From Gymnodinialimonas sp. 202GB13-11 (GTDB lineage: Bacteria > Pseudomonadota > Alphaproteobacteria > Rhodobacterales > Rhodobacteraceae): a stretch of 64,000 nucleotides of DNA. The DNA lies in assembly GCF_040932485.1 (NCBI RefSeq), contig NZ_JBFRBH010000001.1, positions 992,001 through 1,056,000 on the forward strand. Direction: 5' to 3'. Under the pieces are notes generated by a model, which worked only from the letters and a program-made list of their open reading frames with translations, searched no databases and had not been told where the DNA came from. The position numbers and the translations under genes were made by a program. Shown here piece by piece: positions 17,248 through 24,903 of this stretch; position 1 is the first letter of the stretch, and each line of letters opens with the position of its first letter.

Positions 17248-17429
17248 CGTGGAACCTCCTACCCTGGGTGCGGATACCGGCCGTGTACCGAGTGCACTCA
17301 GTCTGTGAACAATGTTCAATAAATATCCACGACATCCGTTCGGTTCAAGTCCGCAGACCGAAACATCGGGGCAGGGTTTCCCTTACCCGAACCGCTGCAA
17401 GGACAGCTGAACCCTGGAGGAGGGGTGGC

Positions 17430-17594
17430 TTACTGCGGGGCAGGGACGATCAGCATTACGATGGTGCCGATCAAAAAACCGATCAGCGCAAAGACCGCTG
17501 CCCATTGAGCGATGTCCTGCCAATTGCCTTTGCGCCGCCATGCCAAAAGCGCACCGACCAGAATGCCAATGCCTGCCCCAATGAAATTCAGCAT
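17430..17594 (-). CDS. 54-residue two-helix membrane protein
   Basis: A short frame reads MLNFIGAGIGILVGALLAWR, then RKGNWQDIAQWA, then a second hydrophobic helix VFALIGFLIGTIVMLIV, ending PAPQ. Two helices joined by a basic turn (WRRKGNW) are typical of small Rhodobacterales proteins of unknown function, some of which databases mislabel as apolipoprotein acyltransferase. A GGCGGAAC sequence precedes the ATG, and the gene starts 15 nt after the DUF2927 lipoprotein stop, so the two are probably co-transcribed. Confidence 0.65.
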   Translation of the reverse strand: MLNFIGAGIGILVGALLAWRRKGNWQDIAQWAAVFALIGFLIGTIVMLIVPAPQ

Positions 17595-17609
17595 GTTCCG
17601 CCCTAGTGT

Positions 17610-18977
17610 TTATTGCCCCGGCGACAAAGCCGCCACTTCGGTCAGGCGCGCGCCAACGGCGGACTGACCGCCGAAGCCATATCGACCCCAAGCAAGGGAG
17701 TCGAGGCGGACGGAGCGGGCCTCGGATGGGCGGCCTGCATCCTCCAGCGCTTCGGCGCGGATCATCATCAGCGTCGACAGAAGCGAGGCATTCTGGGCGC
17801 GTGTTGCGGCGGGCATGGCACGTGCCGTTAGCGTCAGCGCCTCGTCCACCTGACCGGCGGAAAGGGCGAATGCGGCCAGTTGCATATCGACATGGGCCGA
17901 CTGAATGCCGCCGGGTGCGACCCGGTCAAACAGGACGGAGGCTTGCTGGAACGCTTGAATCGAGGCTTCCACATCACGGCTGAGCGTCAGGCGACCCAGC
18001 GCGAAATACGCGAAAGCTGTGCGCGTGTCGTTCCAGTTCTGGTTGCGCGCCAGCCGCACGGCCCGTTCTGCCGCGGCAATGCGCGCGTTGTCAGACGATC
18101 CCGGCCCAAGTGCTGTTTCGATGGCAGATATCCACGGGCGCGGGGTTTGTGATCCGCGCCCACCGCCCTGAGCGGAGCCGCCGCGCGGGTTCAGCCGCGA
18201 CAGGATGCCGGGCAGGCGGGCGGCGACCTCGCCGCGTGTGAGGCCCGATTGAAGCTCATCATCGTAGTAGGCCCTTAGGATGAGCATGTCGAAGCCGGTG
18301 AGCACGGCGTTAAAATTGTCGTCGTTGAAGACGCTATCGGAGAGGCGGTAGAGGTCGTTAAGCGGTCCAAGTGCTTGGGCGATTTCCTCGTGCAGGCAAT
18401 CGCGCATCTCTTGCGGAGCGACATCGGACGGGATGAAGACGGCTACCCGTTCGCGGGTGTCGAGTGTCGTCCAATCCAGTGTCCCGCCCGAGCGGTTGCG
18501 CCGGAATTCAGCCCACGAGCTCACGCGTGGAACGACGAAGCACGCCGCCTGCGGGACAACCCGCTGCATCCGGGCACGGGGCATGGTTTCAATGGTTATG
18601 GAGGCGTCGGAGGAGACGCGGGTGATGGAAATTCCGGCCTCTGACCGGAGGCGCGCGAGAAGCTGGTCAAGATCCGCGCTCATCGAGGCGGGGACGGAGC
18701 CGGTGATGGCCACCGTGACGGGGCCTTCAAAGCGGCTCATCCGTTCGATCAGGCGACCGGATTCCATCTGAAAGCTGAGGTCGAGGAAATCAGCGGCGAT
18801 GGAGGAATTGGAGCGGGAGGGCGCCTGTGCGCGGGCCTGCCCAAACGTGTTCATCGGCGGCAGCGCTTCTGGCAGCGCTGCAACGCGCCGTTCGGCCACA
18901 TCGGCGCCCGTGGTGGGTGCGCAGGCGGCGAGCACAAGGGCAGCAACAGGGATCAGGCGGGACAATTTACGGAACAA
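17610..18977 (-). CDS. DUF2927-like lipoprotein with HEExxQ motif
   Basis: A 455-aa exported protein. The signal ends in a lipobox (LVLAAC at about 15-20). Residues about 60-270 match DUF2927, with the metalloprotease-like CLHEEIAQALGPLNDLYRLS, where HEExxQ stands where zinc proteases have HExxH. The C-terminal half (280-455) is helical, TPR-like (FAYFALGRLTLSRDVEASIQ). Likely a periplasmic outer-membrane-anchored protein. It sits between the GNAT and the 54-residue membrane protein in the MoxR-to-M48 block. Whether it hydrolyses anything is unknown. Confidence 0.8.
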   Translation of the reverse strand: MFRKLSRLIPVAALVLAACAPTTGADVAERRVAALPEALPPMNTFGQARAQAPSRSNSSIAADFLDLSFQMESGRLIERMSRFEGPVTVAITGSVPASMSADLDQLLARLRSEAGISITRVSSDASITIETMPRARMQRVVPQAACFVVPRVSSWAEFRRNRSGGTLDWTTLDTRERVAVFIPSDVAPQEMRDCLHEEIAQALGPLNDLYRLSDSVFNDDNFNAVLTGFDMLILRAYYDDELQSGLTRGEVAARLPGILSRLNPRGGSAQGGGRGSQTPRPWISAIETALGPGSSDNARIAAAERAVRLARNQNWNDTRTAFAYFALGRLTLSRDVEASIQAFQQASVLFDRVAPGGIQSAHVDMQLAAFALSAGQVDEALTLTARAMPAATRAQNASLLSTLMMIRAEALEDAGRPSEARSVRLDSLAWGRYGFGGQSAVGARLTEVAALSPGQ

Positions 18978-18986
18978 GGATGCGCC

Positions 18987-19436
18987 TCACGCTCGGGAGT
19001 ATTTCATGAAATCAGTGGGCTGCGCGACGCGGTCGTAAAGCGTGCGTGCGGTGGTGTTGGATTGCCGTGTCATCCAGTATACCGTCGGGCGGCCTGCCGC
19101 GTCGGCATCGGCATAGACCGTCTCGATCAGGGCGCGGCCCACCCCTGTGCCGCGGGCGCGGGGCAGGGCGAAGAGGTCTTGCAGGTAGGTGACATCGGCC
19201 TCGCGCCACGTATGGGCGTGCACGATGATATGGACCAGACCGATCAGCCCTTCGGCATCCTCGGCGACCCAGCCCTGCATGTTGGCGCGCGCCGGATCAA
19301 GCAGGCGGTCAAACAGCAGATCATCGTGGGCGGGGTCGATATCGGCGGCATAAAAGTCGAGGTAACCGCGCCAGAGCACGCCCCAATCGGGCCGATCCCG
19401 CCGCCCGAGGGGGCGAATGTCGAACGCTTTGGTCAA
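18987..19436 (-). CDS. GNAT-family N-acetyltransferase
   Basis: A 149-aa acetyltransferase. The N-terminal IRPLGRRDRPDWGVLWRGYLDFY and the acetyl-CoA loop FALPRARGTGVGRALIETV (R/QxxGxG/A type) mark the GNAT fold. The C-terminus YWMTRQSNTTARTLYDRVA is typical of small-molecule or protein N-acetyltransferases. The start appears to be TTG at 19436, since no in-frame ATG precedes the first beta strand. It ends 9 nt before the DUF2927 gene start. Substrate unknown. Confidence 0.85.
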   Translation of the reverse strand: MTKAFDIRPLGRRDRPDWGVLWRGYLDFYAADIDPAHDDLLFDRLLDPARANMQGWVAEDAEGLIGLVHIIVHAHTWREADVTYLQDLFALPRARGTGVGRALIETVYADADAAGRPTVYWMTRQSNTTARTLYDRVAQPTDFMKYSRA

Positions 19437-19589
19437 GTGGCTTGCTACCTTACCTTCGGGTGCGGCGTGGGTGTCGAAAAATGAACCTGCCGCGCAATTA
19501 TGGCAGGAATCGGGCAGCGCGGTAGGGGCGGTTCACATTTGTCCCGCCGTCTGTGGCGCGCGCGCCATGGGCATCGGCAAAGACCCGCC

Positions 19590-20429
19590 TTAGCGCTGAC
19601 CGCGCGCCATGAAGGCCAACCGTTCAAACAGCGCCACATCCTGTTCGTTCTTCAGCAGCGCGCCGTGCAGTTTCGGCAAGGCATTGGCCCCGTCGCGTCG
19701 CAAATCCTCCGGGCTGAGGTCCTCGGCCAGAAGGAGTTTCAACCAATCCAGCACTTCCGAGGTGGAGGGCTTTTTCTTCAGCCCCTGCTGTTCGCGGATC
19801 TCGTAGAATTGCGTGAGGGCCGTGGTGAGCAGGTCTTGCTTGATGCCGGGGTGGTGCACTTCGACGATCTTGCGCATCACGTCTGCATCGGGAAAGCGAA
19901 TATAGTGGAAGAAACAGCGCCGCAGGAAGGCGTCGGGCAGTTCCTTTTCGTTATTGGACGTGATGATGACGATGGGCCGGATATTGGCTTTGATCGTCTC
20001 TCCCGTCTCGTAAACGAAGAACTCCATCCGATCGAGTTCCTGCAGAAGGTCGTTTGGGAATTCGATGTCGGCTTTGTCGATCTCATCAATCAACAGAACG
20101 CATTTGCCCTCGGCCTCAAAGGCCTGCCAGAGCTTGCCCTTGCGGATGTAGTTCTTGACGTCATGGACGCGTTCTTCGCCCAACTGGCTGTCCCGCAGGC
20201 GCGAGACGGCGTCATATTCGTAAAGCCCTTGCTGCGCACGGGTGGTCGATTTGATGTGCCATTCGATGATCGGCAGGCCAAGCGATTGGGAGACTTGGCG
20301 GGCCAGTTCCGTCTTGCCCGTGCCGGGCTCTCCCTTCACCAGAAGCGGGCGTTCGAGTGTGACGGCGGCATTTACCGCAACGGTCAGATCGTCGGTGGCG
20401 ACATAATCCTCGGTGCCCTGAAACTGCAT
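19590..20429 (-). CDS. MoxR-family AAA+ ATPase
   Basis: A 279-aa ATPase. Walker A GEPGTGKTELA (about residues 36-46), Walker B VLLIDEIDKAD, sensor 1 IVIITSNNEKELPDAF with the arginine-finger region RRCFFHYIRFPD are all present. ATG 20429 gives the family N-terminus MQFQGTEDYVATDDL. MoxR ATPases act as chaperones together with VWA proteins; the matching CoxE-like gene lies at 14994-16178 on the same strand, separated by four unrelated-looking genes. It is the first gene of the long minus-strand block. Confidence 0.92.
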   Translation of the reverse strand: MQFQGTEDYVATDDLTVAVNAAVTLERPLLVKGEPGTGKTELARQVSQSLGLPIIEWHIKSTTRAQQGLYEYDAVSRLRDSQLGEERVHDVKNYIRKGKLWQAFEAEGKCVLLIDEIDKADIEFPNDLLQELDRMEFFVYETGETIKANIRPIVIITSNNEKELPDAFLRRCFFHYIRFPDADVMRKIVEVHHPGIKQDLLTTALTQFYEIREQQGLKKKPSTSEVLDWLKLLLAEDLSPEDLRRDGANALPKLHGALLKNEQDVALFERLAFMARGQR

Positions 20430-20553
20430 GGCTTTTCCCTGTGAAAGAACGGCTTTGCAGACGGGTATGGGTTGTGTCCGGGAAAGGCAAGTCGCCCGTT
20501 TGCAACGTGATTTGGGCCCTAAAAGCACGCAAAAGCTGATCAACGGAAATTCA

Positions 20554-20565
20554 TTTCACGTGAAA
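20554..20565. promoter_or_regulatory. TTTCACGTGAAA palindrome between moxR and dksA
   Basis: A perfect 12-bp palindrome lies 125 nt upstream of the moxR start and 128 nt upstream of dksA, at the centre of their 263-bp divergent gap. The flanks (GGAAATTCA and GTGGAATCT) are partly symmetric. It is a plausible shared operator; no regulator is assigned. Nothing else clear is seen in this gap. Confidence 0.4.
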
Positions 20566-20692
20566 GTGGAATCTTGCTTTTCTGCCCGTGACAAAGCCGC
20601 GTCGCCCGTGTAATCGGACGCCCAAGGGCTGTATGGACTTGGCAAAGAGGCGAGATTCCATGAATGACACCAGCCTCTCTGAGGGGAGCACG

Positions 20693-21115
20693 ATGAAAGC
20701 AGAGATTTTCCTGCCGGATGACTATCGCCCGGCCGAAGATGAACCATTTATGAATGACAAGCAGCTGGAGTATTTTCGTCGTAAGCTGCTGACTTGGAAA
20801 AACGATTTGCTGGATGAGAGCCGCTCGACGGTGTCGACCCTGCAAGACGGAACGCGCAACATTCCTGACGTCGCAGACCGCGCCTCGGAAGAAACGGACC
20901 GCGCGCTTGAGTTGCGTACCCGCGACCGCCAACGCAAGCTGATCGCCAAGATTGACCAGGCGCTGCGCCGCGTGGAGGAAGGCGAATACGGCTATTGCGA
21001 AGTGACCGGCGAGCCGATCAGCCTCAAGCGGCTTGATGCGCGCCCGATCGCCACGATGAGCCTTGAAGCGCAAGAGCGCCACGAGCGCCGCGAAAAGGTT
21101 CACCGCGACGACTGA
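20693..21115 (+). CDS. dksA: RNA polymerase-binding transcription factor DksA
   Basis: A 140-aa DksA. ATG 20693 follows GAGGGGAG; an in-frame ATG at 20660 would add eleven residues not typical of the family. The coiled-coil tip carries the functional DxxDxA motif (D59, D62, A64 in PDVADRASEE). The C-terminal globular part keeps only C102 of the four zinc cysteines; positions 105, 123 and 126 are Thr, Ser and Ala. It binds the RNA polymerase secondary channel and, with ppGpp, tunes rRNA and amino-acid promoters. Reduced-cysteine DksA is known in Rhodobacter sphaeroides. Confidence 0.93.
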   Translation: MKAEIFLPDDYRPAEDEPFMNDKQLEYFRRKLLTWKNDLLDESRSTVSTLQDGTRNIPDVADRASEETDRALELRTRDRQRKLIAKIDQALRRVEEGEYGYCEVTGEPISLKRLDARPIATMSLEAQERHERREKVHRDD

Positions 21116-21140
21116 CCGCTTGGCGGATCACAGACGGAAG

Positions 21141-21164
21141 GGGCATCCAACGGGTGCCCTTTTT
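21141..21164 (+). terminator. Rho-independent terminator of dksA
   Basis: GGGCATCC (21141-21148), loop AAC, GGGTGCCC (21152-21159) forms an 8-bp stem with one T-G wobble, followed by TTTTTCTTT. It lies 25 nt after the dksA stop. The next gene's ribosome site immediately follows, so the monooxygenase must rely on read-through or its own promoter overlapping dksA. Confidence 0.8.
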
Positions 21165-21180
21165 CTTTGGAGGCAGGTGC

Positions 21181-22332
21181 GTGTTGATCGGCAAACCCAT
21201 TACGGTGATTGGCGGCGGGGTCGGTGGCTTGGCCGTGGCCTTGGCCTGCGCACAGGGAGGCGCGGCTGTTACCGTGCTGGAGCAGGCCGCTGAAATTGCT
21301 GAGGTGGGGGCAGGCATTCAGGTCTCGCCAAACGGATGGGTGGTTCTAAAGGCGCTCGGCGTGGCGGAGGCCCTTTCCGCGCAATCCATCCGCTCAACCG
21401 CCGTGCGCCTGCGGGATTTCCGGCGGGGCACCGAAGTGTTTGCGATGCCGTTGACCGGCCCGTTCCACCTTGTGCACCGGGCTGACCTGATCGACGTGCT
21501 GCACCATGCCTGTCTGGATGCGGGGGTGGAGATCCGGCTGAATGCCCAGGTGGCCGAAGTAGAGGTCGATGGCGCGGTCAACAGGCTCACTTTCGCAGAC
21601 GGCGGCACTGAGGATCATGGCCTGACGCTGGCCGCTGATGGCCTGAATTCCGCCGCACGCCGCGCCTTTAACCCACGCTCCAAACCGTTCTTCACGGGCC
21701 AGGTCGCGTGGCGTGCCACCCTTCCGGGCCGCGATCTGCCGCCTGAGGCGCATGTGTTCATGGGCCCGGGCCGCCATCTTGTCCGTTACCCGCTGCGCGG
21801 CGGCGTGTTGACCAATATCGTGGCCGTGGAAGAGCGTGACCAATGGGCGGTTGAGGATTGGGCGCACCTAGATGACCCAAAGAACTTGCGCGCGGCGTTC
21901 ACCGATTTCTGCCCGGAGATCAGAGACTTGCTGGCCGATGTTCAAGCCCCAAACCTCTGGGGCCTGTTCCGGCACCCGGTAGCGAAGATCTGGCATTCGG
22001 ACAACCTCGCGCTTCTGGGCGATGCCGCTCATCCCACCCTTCCGTTCCTAGCCCAAGGGGCCAATCTTGCACTGGAGGATGCATTTGTGCTGGCGCGCTG
22101 TCTTTCGGACGAGGCAGAGACCAGTAAAGCGCTGGCCGCTTATGCAGGCTTGCGCAAACCGCGCGCCTTGCAGGTGATCGAGGCGGCCAATGACAATGCC
22201 ACGAATTACCACTTGCGGCCCGGTCCCCTGCGCTTTGCAGCGCATTCGGCGCTGCGCCTTGCCTCACGCTACGCGCCGCATGTCGTTGCGAACCGTTACC
22301 GATGGATCCACGCCTACGATGCGACGCGGTAG
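21181..22332 (+). CDS. FAD-dependent monooxygenase, salicylate-hydroxylase-like
   Basis: A 383-aa class A flavoprotein hydroxylase. The start is GTG 21181, preceded by GGAGG at 7 nt spacing. The N-terminal FAD-binding GGGVGGLAVALACAQGG, the DG-type motif LAADGLNSAARR and the second FAD motif LLGDAAHPTLPFLAQGANLALEDA are intact. Such enzymes hydroxylate aromatic acids with NAD(P)H and O2. No aromatic-degradation genes flank it; dksA precedes and the Anbu cluster converges, so the substrate cannot be told from context. Confidence 0.87.
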   Translation: MLIGKPITVIGGGVGGLAVALACAQGGAAVTVLEQAAEIAEVGAGIQVSPNGWVVLKALGVAEALSAQSIRSTAVRLRDFRRGTEVFAMPLTGPFHLVHRADLIDVLHHACLDAGVEIRLNAQVAEVEVDGAVNRLTFADGGTEDHGLTLAADGLNSAARRAFNPRSKPFFTGQVAWRATLPGRDLPPEAHVFMGPGRHLVRYPLRGGVLTNIVAVEERDQWAVEDWAHLDDPKNLRAAFTDFCPEIRDLLADVQAPNLWGLFRHPVAKIWHSDNLALLGDAAHPTLPFLAQGANLALEDAFVLARCLSDEAETSKALAAYAGLRKPRALQVIEAANDNATNYHLRPGPLRFAAHSALRLASRYAPHVVANRYRWIHAYDATR

Positions 22333-22350
22333 GCGACCGGGGTGTAATCC

Positions 22351-23091
22351 CTAGTCGAGGGAATAGTCCGGGAGGGTATCGAACGCCTCTCTCAACTTTT
22401 CGCCCCAACCCGATGAAATTTCGGCAAAAAATGCATCATCCGCTTCGATGCGGCGGACAGGTCCGTGACGGAAGCTCTCAGTCGCATAGAGGTGCAGATC
22501 AAAGGGCATCCCGACGCTCAAATTCGCCTTGATGGTGGAATCGAAGCTCAGCAGGAGGAGTTTGACGGCCTCTTCAAAGCGCATCTCAGGGTCGTAGGCG
22601 CGCACGAGGATGGGCTTGCCATATTTTGTCTCACCAATCTGGAAGAACGGCGTGTCATCGCAGGCCTCGACGAAATTACCCTCAGGATAGATCAGGAACA
22701 GGCGCGGCTCACCGCCCTTGACCTGTCCGCCAAGGATCAGGGTCGCGCCGAATGGGCTGTCGGCTTGCGGGCCTTCCAGCCCGGATTGCTGGGAAATCAC
22801 TTCGCGCAGCGTCTCACCCACCAGCTTGGCGACCTGAAACATGGAAGGCGCTTCAACGATCGAGAGCGTGCCGCGTTCTTCAGCCGGTAGGGCGCGCTCA
22901 TTCAGCAGGCTGACCACGGCCTGCGTTGTTGCCAGATTTCCCGCCGTCATCAGGGTGATGGAGCGTTCGCCCGGAACCTCCCACTGGAACATCTTCTTGA
23001 AAACGCTGATATTATCGACGCCTGCATTGGTGCGGGTGTCCGACATGAACACCAGCCCGCGGTTCAACTTCATCCCGACGCAATAGGTCAC
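22351..23091 (-). CDS. Anbu (bacterial proteasome homologue) peptidase
   Basis: A 246-aa Ntn-hydrolase of the Anbu/BPH type. After Met removal the mature N-terminus is Thr (TYCVGMKLNRG), the proteasome-type nucleophile; Asp17 counted from that Thr lies in MSDTRTNAG, and Lys31/32 in VFKKMF match the catalytic triad. Anbu forms open-ring assemblies rather than a closed barrel. It is the last gene of a cluster with transglutaminase, alpha-E and circularly permuted ATP-grasp genes, the combination predicted in the literature to make and degrade a peptide tag or amide product. Biological substrate unknown. Confidence 0.92.
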   Translation of the reverse strand: MTYCVGMKLNRGLVFMSDTRTNAGVDNISVFKKMFQWEVPGERSITLMTAGNLATTQAVVSLLNERALPAEERGTLSIVEAPSMFQVAKLVGETLREVISQQSGLEGPQADSPFGATLILGGQVKGGEPRLFLIYPEGNFVEACDDTPFFQIGETKYGKPILVRAYDPEMRFEEAVKLLLLSFDSTIKANLSVGMPFDLHLYATESFRHGPVRRIEADDAFFAEISSGWGEKLREAFDTLPDYSLD

Positions 23092-23148
23092 GGCCCGATC
23101 CCCCAGATCCCGTTGCGGTGTCTATAGCACCGCTTGCTTAACGTTGGT

Positions 23149-23961
23149 TTACTGCTGTGCCACCTGAATGTCGACGGCCATGGCTTCCCCTTCCGCGCCG
23201 TAATGAAGGCCCGAGATCGGTGCGGCCTCCGCATAGTCCAGCCCAGTGGCCACGCGGACGTAGCGCGGGTCGGGTGAGATGCCGTTGGAGATGTCGAAGC
23301 CGACCCAGCCTAGGCCGGTCACATGGGCCTCTGCCCAAGCATGGCTGGCGTCCTGATGCACGCGGTCATTCATCATCAGGTAGCCCGACACGTAGCGTGC
23401 CGGGTGTCCAAGGGCGCGGGCGGCGGCCAGGAAGATATGGGTGTGATCCTGACAAACGCCTGCGCTTGTTGTCAGCGCTTGCTCAGCGGTTGTGCCGGCC
23501 TGGGTGCGGCCAATCTCATACGGCACGGCGCTGAGGATGCGAGCCGAAAGGGCGTGCAGACGGGCCACGTCTTCGTCCACATCTTCACGGAGGCCTTTGA
23601 TCAAGGCGCGGACACCTTGCCCCGCACTGGTCAGGTCGGTGGACCGTTGGTAAAACCACAACGGCGCGAAGCCCGCATGTTTGCCGATCAAACCGGCATT
23701 GTCGGCGGTCTCGACATTGCCTTGGCAGGTGATCGTCACATCCGTTGCGCCGGGCGACAGCGAGACAAGGGTCACTTCGTTGCGGTGCTGATCTGTGAAG
23801 CTGGTCTCAACCTTGCCGCCTTGCACGGCCATCTGCCACGATCCTACGGATTGGCCGTTATGGTTCTTGGGCGTCAGGCGCAGTTGTTGCAGCCCGTAGG
23901 TGGCGGGGGCGGCGAAGCGGTAGGTGGTGGTGTGCTGGATGGAAAGTTTCATGGCCGTCAT
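23149..23961 (-). CDS. Transglutaminase-like cysteine peptidase of Anbu cluster
   Basis: A 270-aa transglutaminase-fold enzyme. The N-terminal beta domain begins MKLSIQHTTTYRFAAPATYG, and the catalytic triad is visible as Cys in TSAGVCQDHTH, His in DASHAWAEAH and Asp in WVGFDISNG. The start ATG 23961 overlaps the alpha-E stop (ATGA). In these clusters the enzyme is thought to cleave or rearrange amide bonds made by the neighbouring ATP-grasp protein. No signal peptide is visible, so it is cytoplasmic. Confidence 0.9.
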   Translation of the reverse strand: MTAMKLSIQHTTTYRFAAPATYGLQQLRLTPKNHNGQSVGSWQMAVQGGKVETSFTDQHRNEVTLVSLSPGATDVTITCQGNVETADNAGLIGKHAGFAPLWFYQRSTDLTSAGQGVRALIKGLREDVDEDVARLHALSARILSAVPYEIGRTQAGTTAEQALTTSAGVCQDHTHIFLAAARALGHPARYVSGYLMMNDRVHQDASHAWAEAHVTGLGWVGFDISNGISPDPRYVRVATGLDYAEAAPISGLHYGAEGEAMAVDIQVAQQ

Positions 23962-24899
23962 CCGAGGAACCTGAAATCTTGTTCGATCTGGCCACCGATC
24001 CGGCCTAGATCGCTCAGGAACTCAGTCAGGAATTCATGGAGCCCGTCTTCGAACACATCGTCGATGGTGCCGTGTTGCAGGCGCGCCTGGAGCACGTCGA
24101 TCTGATCGTGGCAGGCGTAGCGCTGGCCATAGCTTTCCTCAAGATAACTGAGGTTTGAGCCGATCTTGCGGACGGAAAAGCGTAAGCTGCGCGGCATGCG
24201 TCCGTCGAAGATGAGGAAATCCGCAATGCCTTTGGGGGTGATGTCGCCTTGCGTCAGCCAGCGGTACGCACGGGCCCCAGCCACGGACCGCAGGATCGTT
24301 TCCCACTGCACGTTGTCGAGGTTTGAGCCGATCTGCGTAACCGACGGCAGCAGGACGTAGTATTTCACATCAAGGATGCGGGCCGTGTTGTCGGCGCGTT
24401 CAAGGAAGGTGCCAAGGCGGCAGAAATCGAAGATATCATTGCGCAGCATGGTGCCGTGCATGGCGCCGCGCACGAGGGCGGAGTGCTGGCGGATGCTGTT
24501 CAGGACCTCGGGCAGATGTTTGGGTGCGACGGGACGGGCGAGGGTTTCTTTCAGGCCCATATAGGCGTCGTTAATCGCCTCCCACACCTCACGGGTGAGC
24601 GCGGTTCGGGTCAGCCGCGCATTCTGGCGCGCATTGGCAATGGCCGAGAGGACGGAGGACGGATTGTCCTTGTCGCGCAGAAGGAAGTCGATGGCCTTGG
24701 CCTGCTCCACATCGCCGTGTTTGGCCGCGTAAAGCTGATCCACGGCCGCGGTTTGCAGGACGGAGTGCCATTCATCATCCGATCCAGCGGGCCGGGTCAG
24801 AGCGATGCGAAAGCCAGTTTCGATCAGGCGCGCGGTGTTTTCCGAGCGTTCGAGATAGCGGAAGAGCCAGAAGAGGCCGCCTGCGGTTTTGCCTAGCAT
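23958..24899 (-). CDS. Alpha-E domain protein
   Basis: A 313-aa all-helical protein of the alpha-E superfamily. The opening MLGKTAGGLFWLFRYLERSENTARLIET is the family signature, and repeated ERADNTARILDVKYY segments follow. Alpha-E proteins are genetically tied to circularly permuted ATP-grasp enzymes and may hold or present the modified substrate. The gene starts 4 nt after the ATP-grasp stop and overlaps the transglutaminase gene, so the set is a single operon. Confidence 0.9.
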   Translation of the reverse strand: MLGKTAGGLFWLFRYLERSENTARLIETGFRIALTRPAGSDDEWHSVLQTAAVDQLYAAKHGDVEQAKAIDFLLRDKDNPSSVLSAIANARQNARLTRTALTREVWEAINDAYMGLKETLARPVAPKHLPEVLNSIRQHSALVRGAMHGTMLRNDIFDFCRLGTFLERADNTARILDVKYYVLLPSVTQIGSNLDNVQWETILRSVAGARAYRWLTQGDITPKGIADFLIFDGRMPRSLRFSVRKIGSNLSYLEESYGQRYACHDQIDVLQARLQHGTIDDVFEDGLHEFLTEFLSDLGRIGGQIEQDFRFLG

Positions 24900-24903
24900 T
24901 GCG

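Noticed and set aside
17336-17365. GGTTCAAGTCC, reminiscent of a tRNA T-arm
   Set aside because: Flanks cannot form the 5-bp T-stem and no acceptor, D or anticodon arms are found around it.
24588-24599. CTCACGGGTGAG resembling the GCTCACGYGTGAGC element
   Set aside because: Lies inside alpha-E codons, centre differs, and GGTTAAG and GAAATATA do not follow at the right spacing.
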